DNA of 64,000 bases. It comes from Serratia silvae. GTDB lineage: Bacteria; Pseudomonadota; Gammaproteobacteria; Enterobacterales; Enterobacteriaceae. The notes below the pieces were generated by a model. The model saw only the letters and a list, made by a program, of their open reading frames with translations. It made no database searches and was not told the DNA's origin. Below are positions 42,730-52,843 of this stretch, piece after piece (the stretch's first letter is position 1; the number at the start of each line of letters is the position of its first letter). The translations under genes were made by a program, and so were the position numbers. Location of the stretch: assembly GCF_023282985.1 (NCBI RefSeq), contig NZ_JAGQDC010000016.1, positions 62,001-126,000 on the forward strand, written 5' to 3'.

Positions 42730-44892
42730 TTATGCTTTCATGACATAACCGTAAGCCCGGTTCCAGCCATCTTCATCCTGCTGGATATAAACGCCTTGTA
42801 ATTCAGGAGCGAATCCAGGTAATAAATTAATCCCTTCCTCCAACGCCAGGAAATAGCGTTGAGCAGAGCCTCCCCAGATTTCGCCCGGGACTACGCACAG
42901 CACGCCCGGTGGGTAAGGTAATGCCCCTTCAGCGGCAATGCGGCCTTCGGCTTTAGCAAGAGAAACCAGTTCCACCTTGCCACGGACGAATTCGGTATTG
43001 GCGGTTTGTGGGTCCATGGCAACGCGTGGGAAATGGCTCTTACGGAACATTTCCTTCTGCAATTCTTTCACATTGTAGCTGACGTACAGATCGTGCATCT
43101 CTTGGCACAGCTGGCGCAGGGTGTAGTTCTGGTAACGTTTTTCGTTGTTCTTATATACGGTTGGCAGGACTTCACTCAGCAAGGCGTCTTGTTCGACGTG
43201 TTTTTCGAAGCGGGCAATCAGTGCCACCAGATGCTGCATTTTGGCGATATCTTCCGCCGGGGTGAGCAGGAACAGGATGGAGTTCAGGTCGCATTTCTCC
43301 GGCACAATACCGTTTTCGCGCAGGTAGTTAGCCAGAATGGTGGCCGGGATACCAAAGCTGCTGTACTCGCCGCTGGCGGTATCGATGCCCGGCGTGGTCA
43401 ACAGCAGTTTGCAGGGATCTACAAAGTATTGTGACTCCTCATAACCTTCGAAGGCATGCCATTTTTCGCCAGGGACAAAGTTGAAGAAGCGCAGATCGTT
43501 GGCCATGGCTTCGGTGCTGTAAGATTGCCAAGGTTTACCGTCGATTTGCTCAGGTACGAAAGGTTTGATCATGGTGCAGGTGTCCAACAGCATTTTGCGT
43601 GACTCAATGCCGATGCGCACACACTCTTTCCAAAGACGCTGGCCGCTCCTGCCTTCATGCATTTTGGCGTTCACATCCAGTGCGGCAAACAGCGGGTAGA
43701 ACGGGCTGGTGGACGCGTGCAGCATAAAGGCATTGTTGAAACGCTTATGGTTACAGTAACGATCTTGCCCTTTGATGTGTTTATCTTTTTTATGGATCTG
43801 CGAGGTCTGTGAGAAACCGGCCTGCTGTTTGTGTACCGATTGGGTAACGATGATCCCCGGATCGTTTTCGTTCAGCTCCAGCAGCAGCGGTGAGCAGTCT
43901 TTCATCATTGGGATAAACTGCTCATAGCCGACCCAGGCGGAGTCAAACAGGATGTAATCACACAGGTGGCCAATCTTGTCGACGACCTGGCGAGCGTTAT
44001 AGATTGTGCCGTCGTAGGTGCCCAGTTGGATAATCGCCAGGCGGAATGGGCGAGCGTCGTTGGCGCGTTCCGGTGCGGTTTCACGGATTTGCTGGCGAAG
44101 ATAACTCTCTTCAAAGCAGTGGGCGTCAATACCGCCGATAAAGCCGAACGGGTTACGTGCCGTTTCTAGATATACCGGCGTTGCCCCGGCCTGGATCAGC
44201 GCGCCATGATGGTTGGACTTATGGTTGTTACGGTCGAACAGCACCAGATCACCACGGCTCAGCAGCGCGTTGGTTACCACTTTATTGGATGCCGAGGTAC
44301 CGTTCAGCACGAAATAGGTTTTATCGGCGTTGAACACCTTGGCCGCGTGCTTTTGCGCATCGCAAGGGGCACCTTCGTGGATCAGCAGATCGCCCAGCTT
44401 AACGTCGGCGTTGCACATATCGGAGCGGAACAGAGTTTCGCCATAAAAATCAAAGAACTGGCGGCCTGTGGGGTGCTTGCGGAAGAACTCCCCACCTTGG
44501 TGGCCTGGGCAGGCGAAGGTGGCATTTCCCATCTCTACATATTGGGTCAGGGTATTAAAGAACGGCGGTAGCAGCTCGCTTTCATATTTTACCGCTGCGG
44601 CTTCCAACTGTTTACCGTAGAACTGAGTATTCTTGCCACAGAGTTCAAATACGCCGTTCAGCGCCGGTAATACGGCGTTATCCAGCTCTTCTTCACAGCA
44701 GACGGCGACAAAGATCGGAATGTTTAAACCGGTTTCTTCCAGCTGTGCCACCAGGCCTTGCTGCACGTCTTCTACGGAAAGAACGATGGCGGCTACGTCA
44801 TTAAAGTCGCTGTGGTGCACATCGCTAATTCCACGTGTGGTTTCAAAGCAAGAAAGAGTCTTTTGGTTCGCTGCAATTTTTAATTTGTTCAT
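42730..44892 (-). CDS. speF: Inducible ornithine decarboxylase SpeF
   Basis: PLP enzyme that decarboxylates ornithine to putrescine at low pH. 720 residues from ATG 44892 (MNKLKIAANQKTLSC). Fold type I decarboxylase: N-terminal wing (1-105), PLP-lysine in SVHKQQAGFSQTSQIHKKD (Lys about 350), FDRNNHKSNHHG, and a C-terminal domain ending in the PPGVLCVVPGEIWGG block. First structural gene of speFL-speF-potE; the 285-base leader between speFL and speF is the attenuation region. Confidence 0.96.
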   Translation of the reverse strand: MNKLKIAANQKTLSCFETTRGISDVHHSDFNDVAAIVLSVEDVQQGLVAQLEETGLNIPIFVAVCCEEELDNAVLPALNGVFELCGKNTQFYGKQLEAAAVKYESELLPPFFNTLTQYVEMGNATFACPGHQGGEFFRKHPTGRQFFDFYGETLFRSDMCNADVKLGDLLIHEGAPCDAQKHAAKVFNADKTYFVLNGTSASNKVVTNALLSRGDLVLFDRNNHKSNHHGALIQAGATPVYLETARNPFGFIGGIDAHCFEESYLRQQIRETAPERANDARPFRLAIIQLGTYDGTIYNARQVVDKIGHLCDYILFDSAWVGYEQFIPMMKDCSPLLLELNENDPGIIVTQSVHKQQAGFSQTSQIHKKDKHIKGQDRYCNHKRFNNAFMLHASTSPFYPLFAALDVNAKMHEGRSGQRLWKECVRIGIESRKMLLDTCTMIKPFVPEQIDGKPWQSYSTEAMANDLRFFNFVPGEKWHAFEGYEESQYFVDPCKLLLTTPGIDTASGEYSSFGIPATILANYLRENGIVPEKCDLNSILFLLTPAEDIAKMQHLVALIARFEKHVEQDALLSEVLPTVYKNNEKRYQNYTLRQLCQEMHDLYVSYNVKELQKEMFRKSHFPRVAMDPQTANTEFVRGKVELVSLAKAEGRIAAEGALPYPPGVLCVVPGEIWGGSAQRYFLALEEGINLLPGFAPELQGVYIQQDEDGWNRAYGYVMKA

Positions 44893-45177
44893 TTTTATCA
44901 TTCTTCAGGCGAAAATATCCCGTCAGCAAATAATGTCTTTGCCGAAAAATATTTTCGTTAAAATAAAGGTATGCGTGAGCGTAATCATGTTAATCAAACA
45001 TAATTAGGTTACGAGTTTATTTTTACGAAATTTTTTGGTTCTTAAACGAGGTTGCAATTATGCCGGATCCACTCTGTTTTTAATTAAAACAAAGCGATAC
45101 CGTCGCTATCTGGCGCAGGGAATGATCTTTGGCATAGGTCTATCTGCAAGACGTAATAAGAACGCAGAGGAGGGAGT

Positions 45178-45282
45178 TTATCTGAAGTTAAAAAAGGCAA
45201 AGCTAAAGCAGCTGCGGTGAGCCATCATCATAATATGTGTAGTTCGTCGAATGTGAGCCATCTTTCTGTTGTTGTTTTCCAT
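45178..45282 (-). CDS. speFL: Ornithine-sensing leader peptide SpeFL
   Basis: 34-codon reading frame, same length as E. coli SpeFL. It starts MENNNRKMAHIRRTTH and ends HRSCFSFAFFNFR. The two conserved parts of the arrest peptide are present: sensor HIRRTTH (10-16) and effector HR...FF. In E. coli, ornithine binding stalls the ribosome on this peptide, blocks Rho and lets speF-potE be transcribed. ATG 45282 is preceded by GATGGAAA. Placed 285 bases upstream of speF on the same strand. Confidence 0.93.
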   Translation of the reverse strand: MENNNRKMAHIRRTTHIMMMAHRSCFSFAFFNFR

Positions 45283-45342
45283 TTTCCATCTACCTATGGG
45301 TTTCGGACTTGGCGCTATTTTATCCCCTAAATGCGGAAATAA

Positions 45343-45358
45343 AGTGATGTAGATCACG
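45343..45358. promoter_or_regulatory. CRP-like site upstream of speFL
   Basis: AGTGA-TGTAGA-TCACG fits TGTGA-N6-TCACA with two mismatches and lies 61-76 bases upstream of the speFL start. The rest of the gap to 45613 shows no gene. Confidence 0.45.
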
Positions 45359-45613
45359 TTATTTATGCGATTCCTACTTAACTATTCATTTTCTATGCAC
45401 AGAAGTGAATGGCTATGAACTTTACAGCGATGGTATATGTGAAGTAATTGCTACAAAGTGAACCAGCGGACTGGATAAATTTGACTTAGGCTAACCTAAC
45501 CCCTGCAAGCCGCCCTCAATATAAGCGGGTAACAGCAGAAATAGAGCTAGGATGTTTTTTATTTGTTATTACTGCGGCCAGGCTTACCTTGCATAAAAAT
45601 GCAGAGATTGATA

Positions 45614-45721
45614 ATTAATATGCTGGTTTGACGTTGGCATAATTTGTCGCTAATTGTGACTGCCTTCAAATCTGCGGGTAAGATAGTGGAGGTGAAAAGG
45701 AGAACTTACGTTGATCCAGAC
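45614..45721 (+). repeat. Direct repeat A: copy of the yhbP promoter and start
   Basis: About 94% identical to 46587-46695. It includes the AAAAGGAG ribosome site, the TTG start and the first codons of yhbP. In this copy the frame (Met-Ile-Gln-Thr-Ser...) ends at a TGA after ten codons, so it is a truncated duplicate. Confidence 0.9.
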
Positions 45722-45995
45722 TTCGTGGCATAGACTAGGTTGAAAAGTAATCGACGTTGTCTATCTTTCGGGAGGAGTTCTTCGCTGACAGCAGGGCTGA
45801 GACGGAGGTAGTATAGAGCGTGGTTTCAACCTACCATGAGTCTGGTAATGATACTTTGCGTGATGGTCTCATAGCTGAGAAATCATAGTATTATTGATTG
45901 TTGCATGGCAAGATGAATGGGTGGTATTAACTGTCTCCCCATGCTGATACATTGCCAATGATGCTTTTTATGACATTGTAAGCATGGGGAGTTGT
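45722..45995 (+). other. Structured noncoding segment downstream of repeat A
   Basis: No open frame. Two inverted repeats are visible: TAGGTTGAAA (45736-45745) with TTTCAACCTA (45824-45833), and CTCCCCATGCT (45935-45945) with AGCATGGGGAG (45981-45991). If the duplicated yhbP promoter in repeat A is active it would transcribe this segment. Could be a small RNA or a decayed element; no family was recognised. Confidence 0.25.
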
Positions 45996-46039
45996 AAAGC
46001 TTATTACCGTCACGAATAAACCGTGTACGAAACTAACCT

Positions 46040-46207
46040 TTACTTGTTAGTTGGGCCGCAGCCACCAATGATTTTTGAGATTGAAATAGCAGGGTGTAGC
46101 AGATAATCGTAACTACAATCTTTTGTTTTGTTCTCAATACGCCCAGTACAAGCAGTTAATGTAGACAGTGCTGCAGCGACAAGTACTAACTTAGCTAATT
46201 TATTCAA
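46040..46207 (-). CDS. yhfL: Small lipoprotein YhfL
   Basis: 55 residues with a signal peptide and lipobox LTAC (Cys20), followed by CSYDYLLHPAISISKIIGGCGP, the signature of E. coli YhfL. Function unknown. TTG 46207 was chosen because it sits after GGGAAGAG and at the family start (MNKLAKLVLV). In E. coli yhfL is in another region, so its presence inside the direct-repeat-bounded segment suggests relocation. Confidence 0.85.
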   Translation of the reverse strand: MNKLAKLVLVAAALSTLTACTGRIENKTKDCSYDYLLHPAISISKIIGGCGPTNK

Positions 46208-46586
46208 TTTTACTCTTCCCTTATATTGATGTAATCCTGAATGCAATGTTACACACTGTATTAACTTGAAACAATGATTTTTAATTGTTCATGCCACTAA
46301 TGACATAACATTATGATACATAATGAATTTTGTTTTATTTTGAATGAATACTACTGTGATGTATCATATTTTTTAATTGAATTTCCATTGTCAATAATTT
46401 GTTTTTTGTATGTTTTTAGCAATTCATTATCAATTGAGTGAATAGTGATGGTGTTATTTAATGCTGAATTCAAACTGGGACATCCTGAATTTTAGGCTTG
46501 GCTAAACGTTCTAATCACTAATATAGCCTTTTAGTTGCGGGATCGGGAGTGGGGTCAGTACAGCAGGACTATTGCAGGAATCACTG
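46208..46586. other. AT-rich gap upstream of yhfL
   Basis: About 380 bases without a supportable gene. The first part must hold the yhfL promoter (minus strand). No insertion-sequence ends or structured RNA were recognised in the rest. Confidence 0.5.
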
Positions 46587-47116
<530 letters not shown>

Positions 47117-47146
47117 TAATCGAGCTGAATATTAAGGGTAGATGGC

Positions 47147-48202
47147 ATGAAAAACACCGAGATAGCCGCATTATCGCTACTGGTGGCATTGGTTTCCCCG
47201 GCGATGGCGCAAGACAGCGGCATTTCCTTTGGCCATAAAAATTGGGAGCTGGCGTGCGATAACACCAATACCTGTCGCGCTGCGGGCTACGCTAATGAAG
47301 ATGAGCCAAGCGCTTCGAACGGTTCGGTGCTGCTCACGCGAATTGCTGGCCCTGGCACCGTCCCTACGGGGAAAGTGACCTTGGCGGATTACGAAGGTAG
47401 TGACTCAGCCCCGGTGGCAAAACTGACGCTGTGGATCAACGGCAAGGCGGCTGGTGCGCTCAAACCGACCAAGTATGGAAACTGGAACTTGTCAGCAAGC
47501 CAGACTCTGGCACTGATCGGCGCAATCAAAGGCAGTGGCACGGTTGAATTTAAGGGCGGCCCCGCACCTTTCGTACTGTCAGGAGAGGGGGCTTCGGCCA
47601 CCTTATTGAAGATGGATGATGTGCAGGGGCGTATTGGTACGCCAGGCGCCTTGACTAAAAAAGGCGACAAGCCGGAAAGTAGCGTGCCAGTAGCTATTCC
47701 TGCCCCGGTGATCCAGGCGGTGAAGGTGGTTAAGGCGGAAGAACGCCCGCTGATGGCACCCGAGATCGCCGCGCTGACCCCCAAACTGCTGGCAACGCTG
47801 CAACCGGATGATTGCGACCGCATGCAGTCCCCACAGGATAACGACGGCGCAAGCGAGGATGGCATCACGCTGACCCCGCTAGGAAATGGTCATGCCCTGA
47901 TTACCGCCGTGTGTTGGCGGGCAGCCTATAACGAAGGTTACGGTTACTGGGTGATCGACAGCGCCTTGAAACAGGCTCCGGTATTGGTCACCAATTCCGG
48001 CTCTGGCTATGATGAAGGGATAATCTCAATGGGGCAAAAGGGGCGTGGATTGGGCGATTGTTGGGCTACGGCCAGTTGGGTATGGGATGGCACTGCGTTC
48101 CGTCAAAGCAACGAGGCCACCACCGGCCTGTGCCGTTTAATCCATGCGGGCGGAACCTGGGATTTACCGACGTACGTCGCCGAGGTGAAAGCGGCGCCGT
48201 AA
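47147..48202 (+). CDS. DUF1176 domain-containing periplasmic protein
   Basis: 351 residues with a Sec signal peptide (ALSLLVALVSPAMA-QD, cleavage about residue 21). Sequence pattern FGHKNWELACDNTNTCRAAGY near the N-terminus and ITAVCWRAAYNEGYGYWVID...GLGDCWATASWVWDG near the C-terminus fits DUF1176. Even-numbered cysteines suggest disulfides. Function unknown; sits between yhbP and yraR. Confidence 0.85.
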   Translation: MKNTEIAALSLLVALVSPAMAQDSGISFGHKNWELACDNTNTCRAAGYANEDEPSASNGSVLLTRIAGPGTVPTGKVTLADYEGSDSAPVAKLTLWINGKAAGALKPTKYGNWNLSASQTLALIGAIKGSGTVEFKGGPAPFVLSGEGASATLLKMDDVQGRIGTPGALTKKGDKPESSVPVAIPAPVIQAVKVVKAEERPLMAPEIAALTPKLLATLQPDDCDRMQSPQDNDGASEDGITLTPLGNGHALITAVCWRAAYNEGYGYWVIDSALKQAPVLVTNSGSGYDEGIISMGQKGRGLGDCWATASWVWDGTAFRQSNEATTGLCRLIHAGGTWDLPTYVAEVKAAP

Positions 48203-48252
48203 AGGAGCGCAGAGAGTCCCCACAGGCGGTTCAGAGGTGAGGAGGAAAACAT

Positions 48253-48888
48253 ATGGCACGGGTACTGATCACAGGCGCCAGCGGGCTGGTAGGGAGTGAA
48301 TTGCTGCGCCTGCTGTTGGCAGATAGACAGGTCACTTCGGTAATTGCTCCCACGCGTAAGGCGTTGCCGTCACACGCCAAATTGCACAACCCGGTCGGGG
48401 GCGATCTGCACGAGTTGTTGACGCAGCTGGCACAGCCGGTGGATGCGGTATTCTGCTGCCTAGGCACCACGCGCAGTCAGGCTGGGAGCGCAGAGGCATT
48501 CCGCCATGTCGACTATCAGTTGGTGGTTGAAACGGCCCTTACCGGGCAGCGCCTTGGGGCGCAGCATTGTCTGGTGGTGAGCGCCATAGGGGCTAACTCG
48601 AAATCCTTATTTCTGTATAACCGCACCAAAGGACAGATGGAGCAGGTGCTGCGTGAGCAGAACTGGCCGCGTCTGACGTTGGTACGTCCTTCAATGTTGT
48701 TCGGTTCCCGCACTGAGCCGCGTTTGCTGGAGCGACTCAGTCAACCGCTGTTCGGCCTGCTGCCTGGCAAATGGAAGGGCGTTGCCGCCAAAGACGTGGC
48801 GCAAACGCTGCTGACACAGGCCTTCAGCTCAGGTAGCGGGGTCAAGATTTTAGAATCTGACCAGTTGCACTGTTCGCATCACTTATAA
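48253..48888 (+). CDS. yraR: NAD(P)-binding Rossmann protein YraR
   Basis: 211-residue atypical short-chain dehydrogenase-like protein. The nucleotide motif GASGLVG (about 8-14) is at the N-terminus; VVSAIGANSKSLFLYNRTKGQME holds the Ser...YxxxK-like segment. Length equals E. coli YraR, which is also close to yhbP. Substrate unknown. Convergent with phnP, overlapping it by six bases. Confidence 0.85.
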   Translation: MARVLITGASGLVGSELLRLLLADRQVTSVIAPTRKALPSHAKLHNPVGGDLHELLTQLAQPVDAVFCCLGTTRSQAGSAEAFRHVDYQLVVETALTGQRLGAQHCLVVSAIGANSKSLFLYNRTKGQMEQVLREQNWPRLTLVRPSMLFGSRTEPRLLERLSQPLFGLLPGKWKGVAAKDVAQTLLTQAFSSGSGVKILESDQLHCSHHL

Positions 48889-49632
48889 CTCAACGCTGAG
48901 GTTATCGAATGCCAGCTCCATGCCGGGCGGCAGTTCGTTGGCCATCAACCATAAATCGAGGTGATGGCTGATATGCGTCAGCAGCGTACGCCGTGGCTGC
49001 AAGCGTTGTTGGATCTCCTGCGCACGGGGCAGATCGTTGTGATTGCGCGGCGTCTGAGGCTGTGGTGGCAGGCTGCAATCCAGTACCAGTAAATCGAGGG
49101 GGATCTGTTGCAGATAACGTGCGGTTTCCGGGGGCAGGCCGACGGTGTCGGTCAGATAGGCCAGGGCTTTGCCTGCCGTCTGGATCAGATAGCCGTGGGT
49201 AAGTTTGGAATGGATCAACGGCAACGGCGTGACGTGCAGCCCGCCCAACTCCACCGTTTCAAAGGGGGTTAGCGGGGGTTGGAACGCCAGAATACCGGGG
49301 TGTTTGAACAGGTCGTCGCAGCCCTGTTCATCCGCTGGGCCATAGACTGGGATCACATTTCCACACCCCCAACGCAAAGGAAATAGCCCCTGAACGTGAT
49401 CCATGTGGTAGTGTGTCAGTAAAAAACGTTGAATTTCCCCCGCCACAAAACGCCTTTCCAACGAGTTTAATCCCGCATCCAACAACGTCGTTTCCCCCTG
49501 AAATTTGATCATTGCACTGCACGCCCGCCGCCGGAACGCCGGTTCACGCCGCGCCCGCTGGCACACCAGGCAGTCGCAGCCAAAGGCTGGCACCTGTTGG
49601 GCGCCGCCGGTACCAAGAAAGGTCAGTTGCAT
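48883..49632 (-). CDS. phnP: Phosphoribosyl cyclic phosphodiesterase PhnP
   Basis: Metallo-beta-lactamase-fold enzyme that opens ribosyl 1,2-cyclic phosphate, the last intermediate of carbon-phosphorus lyase catabolism. 249 residues. Metal motif LLTHYHMDHVQG (HxHxDH), structural zinc cysteines in GCDCLVC (about 18-24). Last gene of the operon, 17 bases after phnN. Confidence 0.94.
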   Translation of the reverse strand: MQLTFLGTGGAQQVPAFGCDCLVCQRARREPAFRRRACSAMIKFQGETTLLDAGLNSLERRFVAGEIQRFLLTHYHMDHVQGLFPLRWGCGNVIPVYGPADEQGCDDLFKHPGILAFQPPLTPFETVELGGLHVTPLPLIHSKLTHGYLIQTAGKALAYLTDTVGLPPETARYLQQIPLDLLVLDCSLPPQPQTPRNHNDLPRAQEIQQRLQPRRTLLTHISHHLDLWLMANELPPGMELAFDNLSVEL

Positions 49633-49649
49633 GTTGGTTTCCTCATTTC

Positions 49650-50204
49650 TTACTGCATAGCAGTCTGTCCTGTGGTTAAGGTCAGCAGTACGTCGAGGGT
49701 ATGCCCAAGATCGCCGTTGTTATCCAACAGGCGGCAACCCGCTGGCAGGGTCTGCTGATAGTCGGCCGCCCGCGCCAGCCGTTGCTCAATCTGTGCCGCC
49801 GTTTCCCGCCCGCGTTGTTCCAGCCTTTGGCGCAGCACCGCTGGGGAAACCTGCAAACAGACCGGCAACAGTTGGGTACCGTAGCGTTGCAGCGCCTGTG
49901 GCAAATGAGCACGGGATCCGTTGACCACCACGTCGATCCCTTGCAATAACCACAGATCGACCTCGATACCAAAGGCGTAATGGTGTTCGTGCGCCTGCCA
50001 GTCCAGGGCGAATAACCCTTTGGCACGGCGGCGCAGAAACTCCTGTTCGCTCAGGGCGATATGGTTCTCGCAGCCAGCATTGGCCGGGCGGGTGATGTAA
50101 CGGTGCGCCACCAGCGGCCCGGCACCGGTGGCTGCCCGTAGCCGTTCGAGCAGGCTGTCCTTGCCTGCCCCGGATGGGCCCATCAGGTAGATGAGATAGG
50201 CCAT
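49650..50204 (-). CDS. phnN: Ribose 1,5-bisphosphate phosphokinase PhnN
   Basis: Converts ribose 1,5-bisphosphate to PRPP using ATP. 184 residues, P-loop [11 protein letters not shown] (about 9-19), guanylate-kinase-like fold. Start overlaps the phnM stop by one base. phnO, which lies between phnN and phnP in E. coli, is absent. Confidence 0.94.
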   Translation of the reverse strand: MAYLIYLMGPSGAGKDSLLERLRAATGAGPLVAHRYITRPANAGCENHIALSEQEFLRRRAKGLFALDWQAHEHHYAFGIEVDLWLLQGIDVVVNGSRAHLPQALQRYGTQLLPVCLQVSPAVLRQRLEQRGRETAAQIEQRLARAADYQQTLPAGCRLLDNNGDLGHTLDVLLTLTTGQTAMQ

Positions 50205-51340
50205 CAGAATACCTGCTTGCCCTGACGCCAGACGTTTTGCACGTAGATATGTTCGCCGTGCGGCCTGGTCAGTACCAGATCTGCGCGCATCCCCTCGGCA
50301 ATCAGCCCACGATCCTGCAAGCCCAACGCTCGTGCCGGGTTACGGGTGATCAGTTGTACCGCCTGCGGCAGGCTGAAAGCGTTGCGATCGTCGTTTGCCA
50401 GACGAAACGCCGCGTCCAACAGACTGGCAGGGTAATAATCGGAAGAGAGGATATCCAGCACGCCAAGGGCCGCCAGATGATGTGCCGCCACGTTGCCGGA
50501 GTGTGACCCCCCGCGCACGATATTCGGCGCGCCCATCAGCACCTGCAAACCTTGCTGATGCGAGGCCCGGGCTGCCGCTTCGGTGGTCGGGAATTCGGCA
50601 ATCACGCTGCCCAGTGCACCGGATTCACTGACATGTTCGGCGGTGGCATCGTCGTGGCTGGCCAGGGCGATATTACGCGCTCGGCAGTGGGCGGCGATCG
50701 CCTCGCGGTTCGGTGTGGCCCAGCGTTCGGACAGGCTCATTTGCTCCACCTCAAACTCGCTCATCTGCTGGTCATTAAGGTGATATTTACCCTGGTAATA
50801 TTCACGGTATTTCTCACGTGAGGCGAACTGGCGCTGGCCCGGCGAATGGTCCATCAGCGACACCAAAGACACGCCCGGTTTATCCATCAGCTGTTCGAAC
50901 AGCGGCAGGGTGCTGTCATGGGGCAGCTCGCAGCGCAGGTGTAGCCGGTGTTCGGCCCGGTTCACCCCGGCTCGCTGGCTGTGGATCACCGCGTCGATCA
51001 TTTTTTGCAAGTTTTCCAGCCGGTGCCCGCCGTCGCGCACGTCACCGATCGCCACCGCATCCAGCACCGTGGTGATGCCGTTGGCGACCATCAGCGCGTC
51101 GTGGCTGCTCATGGCCGAATGCGCTGGCCAGTCCACGTTGGGGCGCGGGGTGAAAAACTTGTCCAGATTGTCAGTATGCAGCTCAATCAGCCCAGGCAGT
51201 AACCAGCCGCCTTCACCATCCAGCGCCTGCGGTAGCTGGCTGGGGGTATCGGCAAAGCTGCGGATCACGCCGTCGGTCATTTCCAGTGAACCTGCAACGA
51301 TCTGGTGTTCCAGCACCAGCTTGACGTTATTGATAATCAT
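50204..51340 (-). CDS. phnM: RPn triphosphate diphosphatase PhnM
   Basis: Amidohydrolase-superfamily enzyme that removes diphosphate from alpha-D-ribose 1-methylphosphonate 5-triphosphate. 378 residues. The metal motif here is ELHTDNLDK (about 53-61); [24 protein letters not shown] and a C-terminal DYYPASLL stretch follow. Overlaps phnL by four bases. Confidence 0.94.
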   Translation of the reverse strand: MIINNVKLVLEHQIVAGSLEMTDGVIRSFADTPSQLPQALDGEGGWLLPGLIELHTDNLDKFFTPRPNVDWPAHSAMSSHDALMVANGITTVLDAVAIGDVRDGGHRLENLQKMIDAVIHSQRAGVNRAEHRLHLRCELPHDSTLPLFEQLMDKPGVSLVSLMDHSPGQRQFASREKYREYYQGKYHLNDQQMSEFEVEQMSLSERWATPNREAIAAHCRARNIALASHDDATAEHVSESGALGSVIAEFPTTEAAARASHQQGLQVLMGAPNIVRGGSHSGNVAAHHLAALGVLDILSSDYYPASLLDAAFRLANDDRNAFSLPQAVQLITRNPARALGLQDRGLIAEGMRADLVLTRPHGEHIYVQNVWRQGKQVF

Positions 51341-52041
51341 GGCGTCTCCAGAACCTGTGGGGCCTGCATGGTATGTAAACGGTCAGCCACCTGCTGACGG
51401 GTGCCTGCGTCGTGGAAAATGCCGACGATGGCCGCGCCACGCTGTTTGGCCTGTTCTATCAGGTTAACCACCGCCGCGCTGTTACGGCTGTCGAGGGAGG
51501 CGGTCGGTTCGTCCAGCAGCAGGATGGGGTAATCCTTGATAAAGCCACGGGCGATATTCACCCGCTGTTGCTCACCACCGGAGAAGGTCGAAGGGGCCAG
51601 TTGCCACAGGCGCTGCGGCACGTTGAGTTGGTTGAGCAGGGCTTCGGCGCGTTGACGGCATTCGCTACGCTCAACGCCGGATTCCAGCAACGGCTGCATT
51701 ACCACCTCTAGCGCACTGATGCGCGGTATCACCCGCAGAAACTGGCTGACCCAGCCAATGGTGTGGCGGCGCACGGCCAGGATCTGGCGAGCCTCGGCCT
51801 GTACCAGTTCCAGCCAGTCGTTTTGGTGATGGATCCAGATCTGGCCACTGTCTGGCAGATAGTTGGCATACAGCGAGCGCAGCAAGGTGGATTTACCGCT
51901 GCCGGAATGGCCGTGCAGCACCACGCATTCGCCGCTGCTGACGGTCAGGTTGGCATCCTGCAATACTGGCAGGCGGGTGCCGTGCTGTTGGTGCAGGACA
52001 AAGGTTTTACTCAGGTGTTCAACCCGGATTTTAATTGTCAT
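51337..52041 (-). CDS. phnL: Carbon-phosphorus lyase ABC protein PhnL
   Basis: 234-residue ABC-type ATPase required with PhnGHI for attaching methylphosphonate to ATP-derived ribose. Walker [10 protein letters not shown] (about 44-52), signature [10 protein letters not shown], Walker [12 protein letters not shown]. It has no transmembrane partner and acts in the lyase complex rather than in transport. Confidence 0.95.
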   Translation of the reverse strand: MTIKIRVEHLSKTFVLHQQHGTRLPVLQDANLTVSSGECVVLHGHSGSGKSTLLRSLYANYLPDSGQIWIHHQNDWLELVQAEARQILAVRRHTIGWVSQFLRVIPRISALEVVMQPLLESGVERSECRQRAEALLNQLNVPQRLWQLAPSTFSGGEQQRVNIARGFIKDYPILLLDEPTASLDSRNSAAVVNLIEQAKQRGAAIVGIFHDAGTRQQVADRLHTMQAPQVLETP

Positions 52042-52054
52042 TATCTCACCTGTG

Positions 52055-52843
52055 TTACGACAGAACCGAAGAGACCAGCAGCTGGGTGTAAGGATGGTGC
52101 GGATCGTCCAGCACCCGATCGGTCAGACCGCTTTCCACCACTTCACCTTCTTTCATCACCAGCAAGCGATGGGCTAGCAGGCGTGCTACCCCCAGATCGT
52201 GAGTGACGATCACTGCCGCCAGCTGCATTTCCACTACCAGATTGCGCAGCAGATCCAGCAGGCGTGCCTGCACGGAAACGTCCAGCCCGCCGGTCGGCTC
52301 ATCCATAAACACCAGCTTGGGGTGGGTCACCAGATTGCGGGCGATCTGCAAGCGCTGCTGCATACCGCCGGAGAAGGTGGTGGGCAGGTCATCCAGACGG
52401 GAAACCGGGATCTCCACGTCCTCCAGCCATTGTTTGGCCTGCTGGCGAATATCGCCGTAATGACGCTGGCCGATGGCCATCAGGCGCTCACCGATGTTGC
52501 CACCAGCAGACACCTGTGGCCGCAGACCGTCGAGCGGATGCTGATGGACTACGCCCCAGTCGGTGCGTAGCAGGCGGCGGCGATCGCTTTCCGCCATAGC
52601 GTATAGATCTTGTTGCTGCCCTGGCTGTGGGCGATAAAGGATCTGCCCCTGTTGCGGGGCCAGCCGAGCAGAGATCGATTTGAGCAGCGTGGTTTTACCC
52701 GAGCCGGATTCGCCGACGATGCCCAGCACTTCACCGGGATAGATATCGAATGACACATTGCTGAAACCCTTGCCCGGTGCGTAAAGATGGGTGAGGTTGT
52801 CGACCGTCAGCAACGGTGCGGCACTCAATGGAGCGGAAGTCAT
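52055..52843 (-). CDS. phnK: Carbon-phosphorus lyase ABC protein PhnK
   Basis: 262-residue ABC-type ATPase that binds the PhnGHIJ core through PhnJ. Walker [10 protein letters not shown] (about 44-52), signature [10 protein letters not shown], Walker [13 protein letters not shown]. Start overlaps the phnJ stop by one base. Confidence 0.95.
   Translation of the reverse strand: MTSAPLSAAPLLTVDNLTHLYAPGKGFSNVSFDIYPGEVLGIVGESGSGKTTLLKSISARLAPQQGQILYRPQPGQQQDLYAMAESDRRRLLRTDWGVVHQHPLDGLRPQVSAGGNIGERLMAIGQRHYGDIRQQAKQWLEDVEIPVSRLDDLPTTFSGGMQQRLQIARNLVTHPKLVFMDEPTGGLDVSVQARLLDLLRNLVVEMQLAAVIVTHDLGVARLLAHRLLVMKEGEVVESGLTDRVLDDPHHPYTQLLVSSVLS

Noticed and set aside
45035-45220. 61-codon plus-strand frame upstream of speF
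   Set aside because: It lies antisense to the leader region and the 3' end of speFL; the real gene is on the other strand.
45760-45880. TPP-riboswitch-like pieces (CTGAGA at 45797, AACCT at 45828, CTGGTAAT at 45842)
   Set aside because: Pieces occur in order but the conserved ACCUGAUC block and closing GCG-AGGGA stem are missing, and no thiamine gene is downstream; chance resemblance is more likely.
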